Below, piece after piece: positions 1 to 12,100 of a stretch of DNA of 64,000 nt (position 1 is the first letter of the stretch; each line of letters begins with the position of its first letter). A model generated the notes under the pieces. That model worked only from the letters and a program-made list of their open reading frames with translations. It was not told the origin of the DNA and did not search any database. The position numbers were made by a program, and so were the translations under genes. Where the stretch lies: contig NC_092662.1 of NCBI RefSeq assembly GCF_032118995.1, positions 15,513,701 to 15,577,700 of the forward strand. The letters are read 5' to 3'. The stretch comes from Asterias amurensis. Taxonomy: Eukaryota > Echinodermata > Asteroidea > Forcipulatida > Asteriidae.

Positions 1-215
1 CATCTGTCACTCAGTGACGCTCAACATTTAGTATTTTGTTCCTGCAAACTATGTGGGACTACATTCGAATAATGAGACCAATCTTTAGCACCATGTTAAG
101 CTTTACAAGGTGCTGTGGCGCAATATGCAGCCAATGAAAAAGAGAAGAAACATTTTCCCTTGTGCTGGTAACTCCTTCACATGTACGTCCTGTAGCCTTA
201 GAGGGTCTTTCTCAG
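1..215 (+). mobile_element. SINE-B fragment
   Basis: The left edge carries a SINE-like unit: a TATGTGGGACTAC block, then a stretch with TTTACAAGGTGCTGTGGCG and a GCAGCC tail. The same blocks recur at 5040-5335, 9505-9590 and 15590-15730, and in reverse at 58230-58400, so it is a dispersed repeat. The copy is incomplete and lies in an intron of EXOSC2. Its class is inferred from size and spread only. Confidence 0.5.
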
Positions 216-262
216 GATTTTTCGCTGTTTGTAAAAAGAAACCTTAGTCACAAAACACTTAC

Positions 263-2742
263 CTTCCCATATTTCAAACTTCTTGTGTGTATTGACAAAG
301 CACCGTCATTAAATACAGACTGCACCTCCGCCTGGTAAGTATAGTTAAGGCAAAACAACTGAACGACAAATAAATCCCAATATAATGGATTGTTTGAAAG
401 ACAAAACTGAGCTATTTCATTTAATTTCAAACAGTTTGTTTATCTTAAAAGAACTTGAGGTTATAATGATTGGTCAATTCATTGGGGTCAAAGTTGAAAG
501 GATACACTGACGAGGTCACCCTCAGCGAGATACTCTCTCATCAACAATTCATCTTCCGCAGATCGTCGTCTCAACTCCCCACCTGGCAGATTGACGGCAG
601 AGAGCATCAGGGCGGAATTAAGTCTAGAGTTGGTGTCAACTTTCCATCTTTTTTGGGCAACCTGAAATTGAGCAAAGTTAGATTTTCCTTTTTAGTAATA
701 AAAATACAGAGTATTGTCAGTTATGCAAACTAATTGCACAAAAAAGAGGAAATGGCCGAACTTTTTGTCCAGTTTTCTGTGGCACCATTTTGAAAAGAAA
801 AAGAGCTGAAAAAGAGCTGATCAGCTGACAAGTGGCAAGCCTGTATTCAACTGCACCAAATGTTGGTGAATAGGCACACAACATAGAACCTTCACACAGT
901 AAAGAAAGACAACAATTACAAAAAGCCCTATTGTACAAGTGAGTTTTCAAACTAATTTTAAAAGTTTCAATACAATAAATATTACAAGTTTGTCGTGGTA
1001 ACTCATTCCAGAGAGTGGGTCCAACACGCAAAAATTACCTATCTATCACCCCATGATTTTCTGCTCAATTTTAAGGAACAATAAGGTGATTTTTTACAAT
1101 TGATTCTTGACTTTGTTTCTAAAAAGGCATGCCTTTTATTAAACATTGTTAGACGATACCTTAATAAATAAAAATCATTTGTAAGAAGTTATATTTTACC
1201 TCTGTTATTCTACCAACCACAACGTCACCAACTTCACCATTGTATCTGAAATAGAACAAATGAAACAAATACCATGATTTTCCAAATCAGAATAAAACAA
1301 ACAAACTTTGTAGGAACACTTAATAATAGCTATTTTTAGAAAATATCTTGCTTGTTATACATCTACCCTGTTATCCTATTGTAATAACAAAACACAAATC
1401 CTTACAATGAAACTTAGAAAGATATTCCAAACATCTCAGGATAAACTCAATGCAATTCAATGTAAATCATAACCAAGCTCACCTTGTTGGGCAGTTGTGG
1501 CCGTCTTTTAACAAAGTCGCGACTATGATAAGACTGATGTTAAAATGTAGCCACAACAGCCCAACAAGGCTGGCTAGTCATAACCCCCAAGTCTTGTATT
1601 AAAACAAAAATTAAATTGTATCCCTTACAATGGAAAGTTGACAATTGTGTGACAAACATTTTAAAGAGACATATTTTTACCTTGTTTTCAATGGCTTGAC
1701 ACAAATGAGTTTATTGACTGTTTCCACGACGCCAGCAACAGAAGCATGAAGTTGATCGTCATCAAGGTAGGTTCCATGTCCTCTGTTGAATTGTCAAATT
1801 ATCACTCAATTAAAAGTAACATTTATTACAATAACTTGTGCCCCATTATTCTAACTGTTTATTAAGAACAAACAAGCGGTTTCATCTTATTCACTCGCTG
1901 CAATGTAACGGTTATTTAATTTAAAATTGGTGACAAAGAACAAGAGGTTTAATTTTTTTTTAACGGGAATAACGGCAATGTAATGTTTACTATAAAAAGT
2001 AATCTACAACTCGGTACACAAAAACAATTCTAAACTGTGAAATATAGTATCAAGGTCAACTGTTTTGTATAGTATAATAGTTAAACTTTGTTAATTCAAT
2101 TAACCAGTTTCATTTATACTTCATTTGATTTCTGATTTATTGCACTTAAATTCACTTTAAAAAAAAATTAAAACTAAAATGAAAAATAATGCATAAAAAT
2201 GATGTTATACTAAGTGTAAACAAACAATAAATTAATTTTTTTTAAATGGACACATTATCATTGATAAATAAAATAGGTGAAATTTATACCATAAAAAGGG
2301 GGAAAAGGCAACCAAAAGCCATCTAATATGTACAATGCAAAAATCAAGACAAAAAGTGTCGAGGACAGCAACAACAACCTAATTCCATTTTCTTGACTCC
2401 TGACTTGTGGTTGGTGGTGGCCGGCCGGCCGGCGGCGGCTGGCCTCTTGGCCATTCGCGCCGCCGACAGCGACGAATCACACAGCGACACCCACGACGGG
2501 CAAGATCAAGAAGAAGGAACGGAGCAACACAACAAAGTTTAAAATAAAGTGGGTACACTTACACCGCAGTAAAATACAAAGTAGGCCTTCTTGTTTCAAT
2601 TCACATAGATAGTTAAACATTGTATTTACCTCATAAAGTCAGTATCCGATGTTATTACATCTCCTGGTGTCACCAAACGCTTAGGTTCTGTAAAAGTTTT
2701 TGGAGACTTTCGCTTCCTTGCTGCTCTGATGGGGGCCGCCAT
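263..2742 (-). CDS. EXOSC2: Exosome complex component RRP4 (EXOSC2), 5' part
   Basis: EXOSC2/Rrp4 is a cap subunit of the RNA exosome, binding RNA at the entry of the nine-subunit barrel through S1 and KH domains. Visible exons, 5' to 3' on the minus strand: 2742-2630, 1782-1681, 1245-1200, 661-506 and 331-263. All junctions keep frame and give 162 codons. The start at 2742 is chosen because MAAPIRAARKRK aligns with the short human N-terminus; an upstream in-frame ATG at 2847 would add 35 unmatched residues. Diagnostic stretches are VTPGDVITSDTDFMR, HGTY, VNKLICVKPLKTR, YNGEVGDVVVGRITE (S1), VNLPGGELRRRS and DGALSIHTRSLKYGK. The last visible exon ends in GT at 262, and the remaining KH-domain exons must lie left of the window. 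The start codon sits in a YY1-like context (ACATGGCGGC). Intron 4 looks U12-type. Identification is certain; the far end is missing. Confidence 0.95.
332..505 (-). other. EXOSC2: Probable U12-type (minor spliceosome) intron of EXOSC2
   Basis: This 174-nt intron begins GTATCCTTT, the U12 5' splice-site consensus, and carries CCTTAAC (350-344), the U12 branch-site core. The branch adenosine is about 13 nt from the terminal AG, within the usual U12 range. The flanking codons (DLVS / AEVQ) match human EXOSC2, so the boundary is secure. No other intron I modelled in this window has this 5' signature. Confidence 0.85.
717..1031 (-). mobile_element. LINE remnant: C-terminal end of ORF2 plus 3' UTR
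   Basis: The reverse strand reads VGPTLWNELPRQ, then FKISLKTHLYNRAF. This G-LWN-LP ... FK-LKTHL pattern is typical of the C-terminal tail of non-LTR retrotransposon ORF2 proteins. The following sequence (about 731-850) resembles 56173-56290 in the same orientation, including an AAAAGAGGAAATGGCCGA block. Both sites are therefore read as 3' ends of one LINE family. Only the extreme 3' end is present, as expected for 5'-truncated insertion. Confidence 0.55.
2408..2475. other. GC-rich patch in EXOSC2 intron 1
   Basis: A roughly 70-bp block with tandem GGCC units (GGCCGGCCGGCCGGCGG) and CGCGCCGCC lies in otherwise very AT-rich intron sequence. It is close enough to the promoter to be an island-like regulatory piece. 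It could also be an inserted fragment. No coding role is seen. Confidence 0.45.
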
Positions 2743-3185
2743 GTTGAAGTGCGCCCTCTTTCCTCGCAAACGCTTCACTTTAACAATAATTCTAATTTTG
2801 TCGAGCATAAAATATTGTCTTCGATGATGAAATCGCAATGCAACCATAATAAAAAAGCATCAAACTTAATTTAAGGTTTACTTTACTTGGAATAATGTAA
2901 GTTCTATATTTACATTTTGACATAAACATGAACGAAAATTATTGCATCACTTTGCCGAGGACGGTACTGAGCGTGCGCAATGACCGAGTTGACATGCGTC
3001 ATGCACGTCTCACGCAATCACAGGGACCGTCTGCTAGCTCCGAACTTGCCCTCAAAATCTTCTATAAAAAGTGTGTTTTACAATAGAAAATCAGTCAGAT
3101 CATTGACGAAATCTTGATTTTGGTGGAAGAATAGACACCCACTCTTCATCGCTTATTTTGAGGTTAATTTCATATCAAATTAACC
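2743..3185. promoter_or_regulatory. Bidirectional promoter between EXOSC2 and VARS1
   Basis: The two start codons face apart, 443 bp from one another, so this segment must hold both promoters. For VARS1, TATAAAAA lies at 3063-3070, about 116 bp before the ATG, giving an expected start near 3095 and a 5' UTR of roughly 90 nt. A CpG-bearing patch at about 2955-3025 is the likely shared core. For EXOSC2 the ATG itself overlaps a YY1-type motif. Promoter activity is inferred from position and motifs. Confidence 0.6.
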
Positions 3186-6100
3186 ATGGAGGAGAGTCCG
3201 GAAGTGAAGACCACGGAGTCGATTCCAGCAGCGGGCGCAGCTGGAGCTGCTGCCGGGGACGGCCAGCCAAAGACGGCAGCGCAGCTCAAGAAGGAACAAG
3301 AACGAGAGGCTAAGAAACAGGCCAAGTTGGAGAAACTTCGACTGAAGCAAGAGAAGCTGGCAAAACAGCAAGCAGATAAGCCAGCAAAAGCTGCGGTATG
3401 AAACTGATGATTATTGGTTCAAAAATCATTTAGACCTATTTAATTTTAACTTCAATTTAAATGAATAAACTGAAATCAACTTGTAAACTTTTCAACAGTA
3501 TTTTTTTAGTGAGGTTTTTAAACCGGCAGTAGGGGTGGTTTGTGTATGATTTTAAAAAGATATCAGATCATCAGATCATGTAATAAGTGGTAGTTAATTA
3601 AAAACTGTTGGAATCCCAACATTATCTTTTGTCCTCAGCCATGCAAATAAAATAGTGCAAGTTTAACAATTATTTTATAAGTATATTTTAGCTACACTGA
3701 CAATGCATGCTAGCTAAGTCTTTGAATATTTTCGCTTTGAAGCAGCAGCATCATCTGTCAAAATTACCTGAATTTGTTCAGATTTGGAGAACAAATTAAT
3801 AAACAACATATCTTTGGTGAAAATCGGTTTATGCAACTATAAAATTAAAGAAATTGCCAAATATAATTATGAGTTTTGACATATTTGACAGAAAAGCAGA
3901 AATTGTTTTGTTAAAACCTGATCATATTTAAATTTAATGTTATCAAATTCTTCAAATCTCATCACTCTAGCTAAGCTACATTTTTGATTTTTTCTGAAAA
4001 AAAACAGGGCAAGGAGAAGAAAGAGAAAGTGGAGAAAGTGTCCGTTACGTATGATATACAAACACCAGCAGGAGAGAAGAAGGGTAAAAATCTTGTCGGA
4101 TCTTAAAATCTTGGAAAACAGAATTACAGTAGCTGATTTCACCAAACTTTACGCAAATGCGTAAGTCCACTTGCCCAACGTTTATGGAGCAACTTGCACC
4201 ATAAAGGTTCTGTAAGTGGACTAACGCAGTTGTGTAAAGTTCTGTGAAATCGGTGGCCTGTATGCTTCATTTTCTAAAGGGCAAGACAACACGGCATTTT
4301 TCCTCGGTAAAGGGCACCCTATGACAATGAGGAAACTGTAAAATTTGTCTGCACTGTAGCATTTCAAGGGCACCAAGACAATGACCAGGGGCATGGAGGC
4401 AATAGCCTTTGATGCCTCTTTGAAGTATCAGGCCTGCACTCTGTGTGCAAAGGAAAGTGCATTGACCCACACTAGGGAAAATAGTTTTCCTCCATTAAAA
4501 CAAATCTTTGGCAGAACCCTGCCATCCTTCCCAAAGAACAATTGTAACCTATATCTGATCAGAAAACCATAGCCTAATAGTCGGTATAAAATAATCAAAT
4601 CTAACCAATCACAATTTGTTGACTAAACACTAGTGATATTGTTGAATCCAAGTTGTTACTTATAGGCTTACCTGTTTTCCATCGCAGTAAGATTAATTCC
4701 AACCTCCCACTGTTGTTGATTTTTGCCTCAGTTGTTGCCACTGTTTTCCATCTGATTCTGATCTTAACTTTCCACATTCTGATTGTCTGCTTCTTCATTT
4801 GGTGTTTTCATTCTTAATTTTGCATGCTCATCAATTGTGTCCTCTTTTGGCTGGACCTAATAAGATAGGAAAAACAAGATTTTAATGATGATAACTTGGT
4901 ATTTGTAGATGTGAGTGGACCCTTACCTGACGCCTACAGTCCATCATATGTTGAAGCAGCCTGGTATGCATGGTGGGAGAAATCTGGTTTCTTCAAACCG
5001 GAGTATGGTGTAAGTAACAAATAACATCAAAGTCTTATATGGCGCACGTATCTACCGAACAAGGTACTCATCATGGCGCCGAGTATATACAAACTTGCAG
5101 AATGTTGGGTAATTGCAGTGATGAATTTTGAGACCCAATTATTTAGCAACTTACAAGGGTTTACAAGATGCTACGGCGCATATAGCAGCCACAGCCAGGA
5201 ACACCGGGGCGAACCCCTTCTTTTTTCAAAAAGTGCACTGGGTTACACAACACATTAGACCAACGGCTTTACGTCCCATCCCATCCGAAGCAATGGTTAA
5301 GTGTCTTGCTTAAGGACACAAGTTTTACGGCTGGGGTTAGACAATCCTATTTGTTATAAGTCGGAACCCAACTTCATAAAAGTAGAAAATACCGCTTAGC
5401 AAACATTTCTTTGCTAAGCAAAAAAATAGTAGGGCATCCGTCACAACAATGAAAACTAAATGGAATTTTGGACGGTTATCGAGTTCTGCTTAGCAAGATT
5501 GTTCTGTGCTGAGCAAGTTTTTGTGCTTACACGCTTAATGAAACTGGGCCCAGATAATCTTCAGGCAGCCTGCTCAGACCGTTGCAAGATCCCAATTATT
5601 TGAGTAATCAAAGAACTGTTGATACAAAAAAAGACGGTTAATTCATCCAAATCTCTTGATTTTTTATTAAATTATTGAAATCTCTTTAATCTTATTTGAT
5701 TCAGAGGAAGAGTGTGAAGGAGCCGAACCCGAAAGGTGTGTTCATGATTTGTATTCCACCACCCAACGTTACCGGCAGCCTGCACGTTGGTCATGCATTA
5801 ACTAATGCCGTTGAGGACACCCTAACTAGGTGGTAAGTATTTATTTCTGGATTCTCTCCATGCACTAGTTATGTATATAGCGCATCAGACCAATACGCGC
5901 TTAGCGTATTGAATTGATCTGCGCAGATTGCTTGCCATTTTATGTGGCCTAACATTGACACCAACAAAATGTGTACCCATGATTGTGTTTGTGCTGTCCA
6001 AAAACAAGAACTTTTCAAATGTTTTTGATAATTCTTTTTAGGCATCGTATGCGTGGAGAGACTACACTATGGAATCCAGGGTGTGACCATGCCGGCATCG

Positions 6101-9100
6101 CCACACAGGTCGTAGTTGAGAAGAAACTATGGAGAGAGAAGAAACTATCCAGACACGATTTGGGAAGAGAGAAGTTTGTTGAGGAGATCTGGAAATGGAA
6201 GAATGAGTAAGGAGTAACCTCTGCAAGATTCATAAACATTCATACTTTTAGACAATTATAAGATTTTTTTATATTAATTTCCAAAAAGAGGAACTAGGCA
6301 AGAAGTAAGACTAAGACAACAAGCCTGAAATGACACGGAGACCATGGCCCAGTTGCCCTGCTCTTGGCCTTGGTGCCCCTTCAAAAGTTTCAAGAAAGAA
6401 CACAATGACCACTGAGGCCATGGCCCTGTTGCCCTGCCATGTTGCCCCCTCAAAAGTTTTAAGAATTAAGACAACCAGCCTGAAAACACACACAGACCAC
6501 TGAAGCCATTTACTCTGCTGCCCTGCCGCCGTTGCCCTTCCTTGGTGCCCCTTCAAAAACTTCCCATTGACTGCAAGATTTTCCAAAGGAAGTGCCCTTT
6601 GCAAAACGAAAATGGCCCTGGGGCCGATCTCACAAAGATCTAAGATTGATCGTAACTGCTATGAAAATGGTGGTGTCACAATACAAACTACTATGGTGAT
6701 ACTGAAAAATTGTTTTGCGATGAATTTTATTGCTTTGTGAAAGCGGCCCCTGCCCTTTCAACATGTTCAAAGATGAAATTCCATGCCTGAAAACCACTTC
6801 CCTTTGATGGTTTGGAAAGTTATTTCAGTAATGATCTGATTATCCAACTAGGAAAGGAGACAGAATCTACAACCAGCTTCGTCTAATGGGCTCGTCTGTG
6901 GACTGGGACCGAGCATGTTTTACCATGGACCCCAAGCTGGTTAAGGCTGTACAGGAGGCCTTTGTCCGAATGCACGACGATGGAACTATATACCGTAGCA
7001 ATCGTCTGGTTAACTGGTCCTGCACACTGAAGAGTGCTATTTCGGACATTGAGGTTAGTTAAGCTGTCATTGATGTCGGACATTCATTCTTGCGATGTTC
7101 TGTTCTTAACGAGAATTCAAATGTTTGGGATAAGTGGTAACTGCAATTTGGCTTTAAGATAAGAAGTTTGAAATGGCCTAGATTTGATTTCATCCACCTA
7201 CTGAAACACAAATGTTAGCACAAAAGCACAAAACAAAACAATGAGCAATGAAAAGGTTACCAGCAAAAATACTGTGTCATGTACGTACCATTTACAACTG
7301 GTTTCCTGCATACTTTTGCTAAGCAGGAAATTATTAAGCAACTTATTAAACAATTCTGCTGGTAAACTAATTCTGGTTAGCATAATTTTGTGCTTTAGCA
7401 GGTCTATTAATGGGCCCTCGTCAAACCTTATTAATTTTATTTTGAAAGCAGTGTTTTTTCTTCAAAACACACCAACTAATTCTGACAATTTCTGTTATAA
7501 ATATGCTTTGACATGACAGGTAGAGAAGCGAGAGTTGCCAGGCCGAGCCTTGCTGTTTGTACCGGGCTATGAAGAGAAGGTTGAGTTTGGAGTACTTGTC
7601 TACTTCGCCTACAAAGTAGAAGGATCTGGTAAGCCAACACTAAAAACAAATGTACAGACTTTCTAATAAGAGAGGCCAGTCTGCCTGACTTACCTAAAAG
7701 AATGGTTTTTAATATTCCTCACAGGTTTACATACAGTGTACTGTATTATGGGTGTGTTTGATTAGTTTCCTTTGGTCGACCCCAAGTGCTCACTCGGGTG
7801 AGCCCCTGACAAGAGCTAATCAAACGATCACTCATGCTCTCGTGGTGCATCATGCACCTCGGGCCAGCCCCAAGTGACCCGTTCTACAAGCAGGGCACAT
7901 GGGGCTGACCCGGTTGAGCCCCTGGAATGACGTCAAAGTTATTTGAATGAACGACTTTGGGAAGCTAATCGAACGCACCAGTAGTATTCAAAGCAAGGTT
8001 ATTTAAGCGAATATTCTTTGTGTTTGGTCACAGATGATGAGATCACCGTTGCAACAACTCGTATTGAGACGATGCTAGGAGACACAGCCGTCGCCGTTCA
8101 TCCGAACGATGAACGCTTCAAGCACATGCACGGCAAGCGTGTCATCCATCCATTCCGCAATTGCTCTCTGCCCATTGTCTGCGATGAATTCGTCGAGCAG
8201 GAATTCGGAACTGGTGAGTTGAACTTTGTAAAACCACTTAACTTTTTGCCGGATTTCTGGCGTTCTGATAAAGGTAGCGTCAGATATTTGAAGTAACCTA
8301 TCTCTGTGAAATTATTTATATATGCAAAACCACTGATTTAACTACTAGTTATTTTGCTTCAAGGAGAGTAAATGGTAAACTAATCAGTTTACCCCAAATT
8401 GTGGCATGTCATTTACTTTTAGAAGCCTATAGATAAAGAGCTATATGTCTAGTTATTATTCTCCTTCTTCTTCTTCCTATCCCCCTAGGTGCTGTGAAGA
8501 TTACCCCAGCCCATGACCCCAACGATTACGATGTCGGAAAACGTCACAACCTGGAATTCATTACAATGATTACTGATGATGGGAACATCACTGATATCTG
8601 TGAGCAGTTCAAGGTAAAAGATTGTCAGGGTTTTTATGGGGCTAGCGCTTTGTTCAGAACCCCCATGGGTAGGTTTAAGTTGACACTTTGGGTAGGTTTA
8701 AGTTGACACTTTGATATACCTGAGGGAGCATCTGCCCGGAGTGTCAAGGGTATTGGGTTCAAATCTTAAAGGAACACGTTGAACACACATTGTTTTCCTT
8801 TTCCTTTGCGAACTTACACGGTCGGCCATTTATGGGAGTCAAAAATTTGACTCCAATAAATGGCTGACCGTGTTAGTCGACGAGGTAAAAGGAAAACCGT
8901 GCAATTTCGAGGCATGTTTGTGTGGATCATTGTATTCTACTTGTACAACATCTTTCTTACCATATGCATTTTATAACAAACGGTTACAAAGGCTTTTCAA
9001 AGGCCAACTCGACCGATCCAAGGCAACGTGTTCCTTTAATGAGTACCATTTGATTTTTCTCTCATCCCATGTTTGGTTATCTCAGTTATATGGTGATCAG

Positions 9101-12100
9101 GCATCAAACCCAATCAAATATTGTGTTTGTTACTTTGATAACAAAAAACCTTTATTTGAATCACCAATTAAAAGCTGACCTGAGATTGCCTATGACAAAC
9201 TGGGATATGAACTCACTGGTTAGTAAAGGAGCAGTTTTAAACACAATCTTTCTTACCTGATCAAAAGTTCATGAAATGTAAACAGGTGGTTTTGGGCACC
9301 ACTGTCATTTACTGACACAAATATCTACAACAATTTTACAGTTTCTTGTGTATAATGCATCTTCTTATTTGTTGTGCTATCAGGGGATGAAGCGATTTGA
9401 AGCTCGTAAGGCTGTGTTAGCCGCTCTGAAGGAGAAGGGTCTCTACAAAGAAACAAAAGAGAACCCTATGGTTGTTCCTATCTGTAGGTGAGTCAAATTC
9501 CTGAGATGTATCTAGCTATGTATCAATTTATGAAGGTCCTGCGGCGTACTCAGCAGCCACTGCCAGCAACACTGGGGCAAAACCTGTTCTCTTAAAGGAA
9601 CACGTTGCCTTGAATCGGCTGAGTTGGTCTATAAAAAGCGTTTGAAACCGTTTGTTATGGAATGCATGGTTAGAAAGATGTTTTAAAAATAGAATATATT
9701 GATCCACACAAGTATCACTCAAAATTGCACGGTTTTCTATTTACGTCGCGAACTAATACGATCTGCCATTTATGGGAGTCAAAAATTTGACTCCCATAAA
9801 TGGCCGACGGTGTTAGTCGATGAGGTAAAAAGAAAATCACGCAATTTCGAGGCATATTTGTGTAGATCATTGTATTCTACTTTTACAACATCTTTCTACC
9901 CATATGCATTTTATAACAAATGGTTACAGGATGCTTTTCAAGGACCAACTCAACCGATCCAAGGTTACGTGTTCCTTTAACAATAAGCTTAAATGTGTTC
10001 TTTTACATGCATTTACACAACTCAGTGGAGGTCCAGTCTGAAGGATGCGGCAATAATGGTTTGTGGCTTGCTTTAGGACACAAGTGCCAAGGCCAGGGGT
10101 TGATTTCACAAAGAGTTAGGACTAGTCTTATCTCGAGTTAGGACCATATACTCAACCTAACTTAAAACTATCCATGCAATTTGTATATCTCATAGGACTA
10201 GTCCTAAGTTAGGACTAGTCCTAACTCTTTGTGAAATCGACCCCTGGATGCAAACCCACACTCTGCTGATCTTTAACAGATGTTGTGTCCGGTGTTTGAA
10301 CGGCTCTGCCACGACTCATTTATTTGCACGGGATGCTGAGGCCAAGACTAATGTAATGAATGTTCATTCGTACTAAAGGGTACAATAGGAACCTCCTCAC
10401 CGATATGACATAATGGCAATTTGTATGGTCTCCATTCCAGCCGCTCCAAAGATATTGTTGAGCCTCTGCTTAAGCCACAGTGGTATGTGGACTGCACAGA
10501 CATGGCCGCAAAGGCTATCAAGGCTGTAGAGGAAGGCCAGCTCAAGATTGTACCAGACATGCACATCAAGACATGGAACAACTGGCTGACGAACATCAGG
10601 TCAGTGTGTGGTTCAAAATTTGTATTTTATTTATTCATGACGTACCAGGGCCCAATTTCATAGAGCTGCTAAGCACAAAAATTTGCTTAGCATGAAATTT
10701 CCATGCGAGCAAACAACAACTTAATACCAGTAACAAGCAATATGCAACAAATGGAAATTTGGTTGGCAATCCTGTTTTTATCAAGGAAGAATTTCGTGCT
10801 AAGCAAATTTTTGTGCTTAGCAGCTCTATGAAATTGGGCCCTGAAAGCACAATTAGTGCCATTAACAGAATGGGTTTGAGAAGAAATGTTTAGTTTTAGA
10901 TGTGGGAGGAAAACCCCAAATGAGGAAAACCCACGCAATCAGGTAGGGGCTGAAAACCCAATCCACATGCGAGGCTCCGGTCTGAGGTAAGATTCAAACC
11001 AGGGTCCACTGGTAGTTTCCCTCTAGTAAGGGGCACTAGTAGGAGAAAAACGTAATTTTGTATTGAGACCTTGCAAAGGGCACCTCAGCAAAAGCACAGG
11101 GCACCACAGCAATTGTTGTGCGTGCCATGGATTAATTTGAGGCCTTAACCTTTTTAAAGTAATCGCACAACATCGGTAAACAGTATTGTCCAAAGGCCCC
11201 CACTTTGTGTATCACAACTTATATATAAAATAACAAACCTGTGGAAATTTAGGTACAATCGGTCTTCGGAGTCGGGAGAAAATAACGGGAAAACCCACCC
11301 TTGTTTCCGCACGTTTCACCGTGTCATCACATGTGTTTTAAATAAATCTGTTATTCTCGATATCGAGAATTGATGAGAATTGATAATTGTGTTAATGTTT
11401 TCTCAAAAAGTAAAGCATTTCATGGAATAATATTTCAAGGGAAGTCTTCATACTTCTGTAAACCCTGTAAGTTATTTGTAATTTTTTTGTTCTGTTCAGA
11501 AAATGTCCAATGGCTTTAAATAACAAAAATAGTGGCTTCTTATATAGTGCTCAAATCCATCACTCACTGCTCTCATGGTGCTCCAACATTACCCCTAGTT
11601 ACTGTAAAAGTATCAATTCAAATTAAGAAAGCCCAAACTGTTGTTTATGTTATTGTTATTGTTTGTTTTTTTTTATCTAGGCAATGGTGCATCTCTCGTC
11701 AGCTTTGGTGGGGCCACCGTATCCCGTGTTATTTTATCACTGTCAGCGATGATAAGGTCCCCGCTGGTGATGTAAGTCACAATGTGATTCGTTTTAATTC
11801 AGCAAATAGTGCTGTCATTTTTGCTTTTTCAGACTACTAGACTACTATCATTAGGCGATCTAACTGTCTGTTTACCTCCTGATCTTTCAATGAATTCTTG
11901 AACTTTCTTGAGATGATTGAAGTAAAGGGTTTGTTTAAAAAAAAGGGGGGGAGGGGACAAGCGGGGATGCTACATTTGTGTAAAGTAGGATTTGAAACTT
12001 TGTATGGTGGAAATACGAGATAGTGTTAGGTTTGCGGTAAAGCCATGTAATGATAATATCTAAATAAGTTGGGGTGGTTCTGAAAGGAACCATTGGTTTT

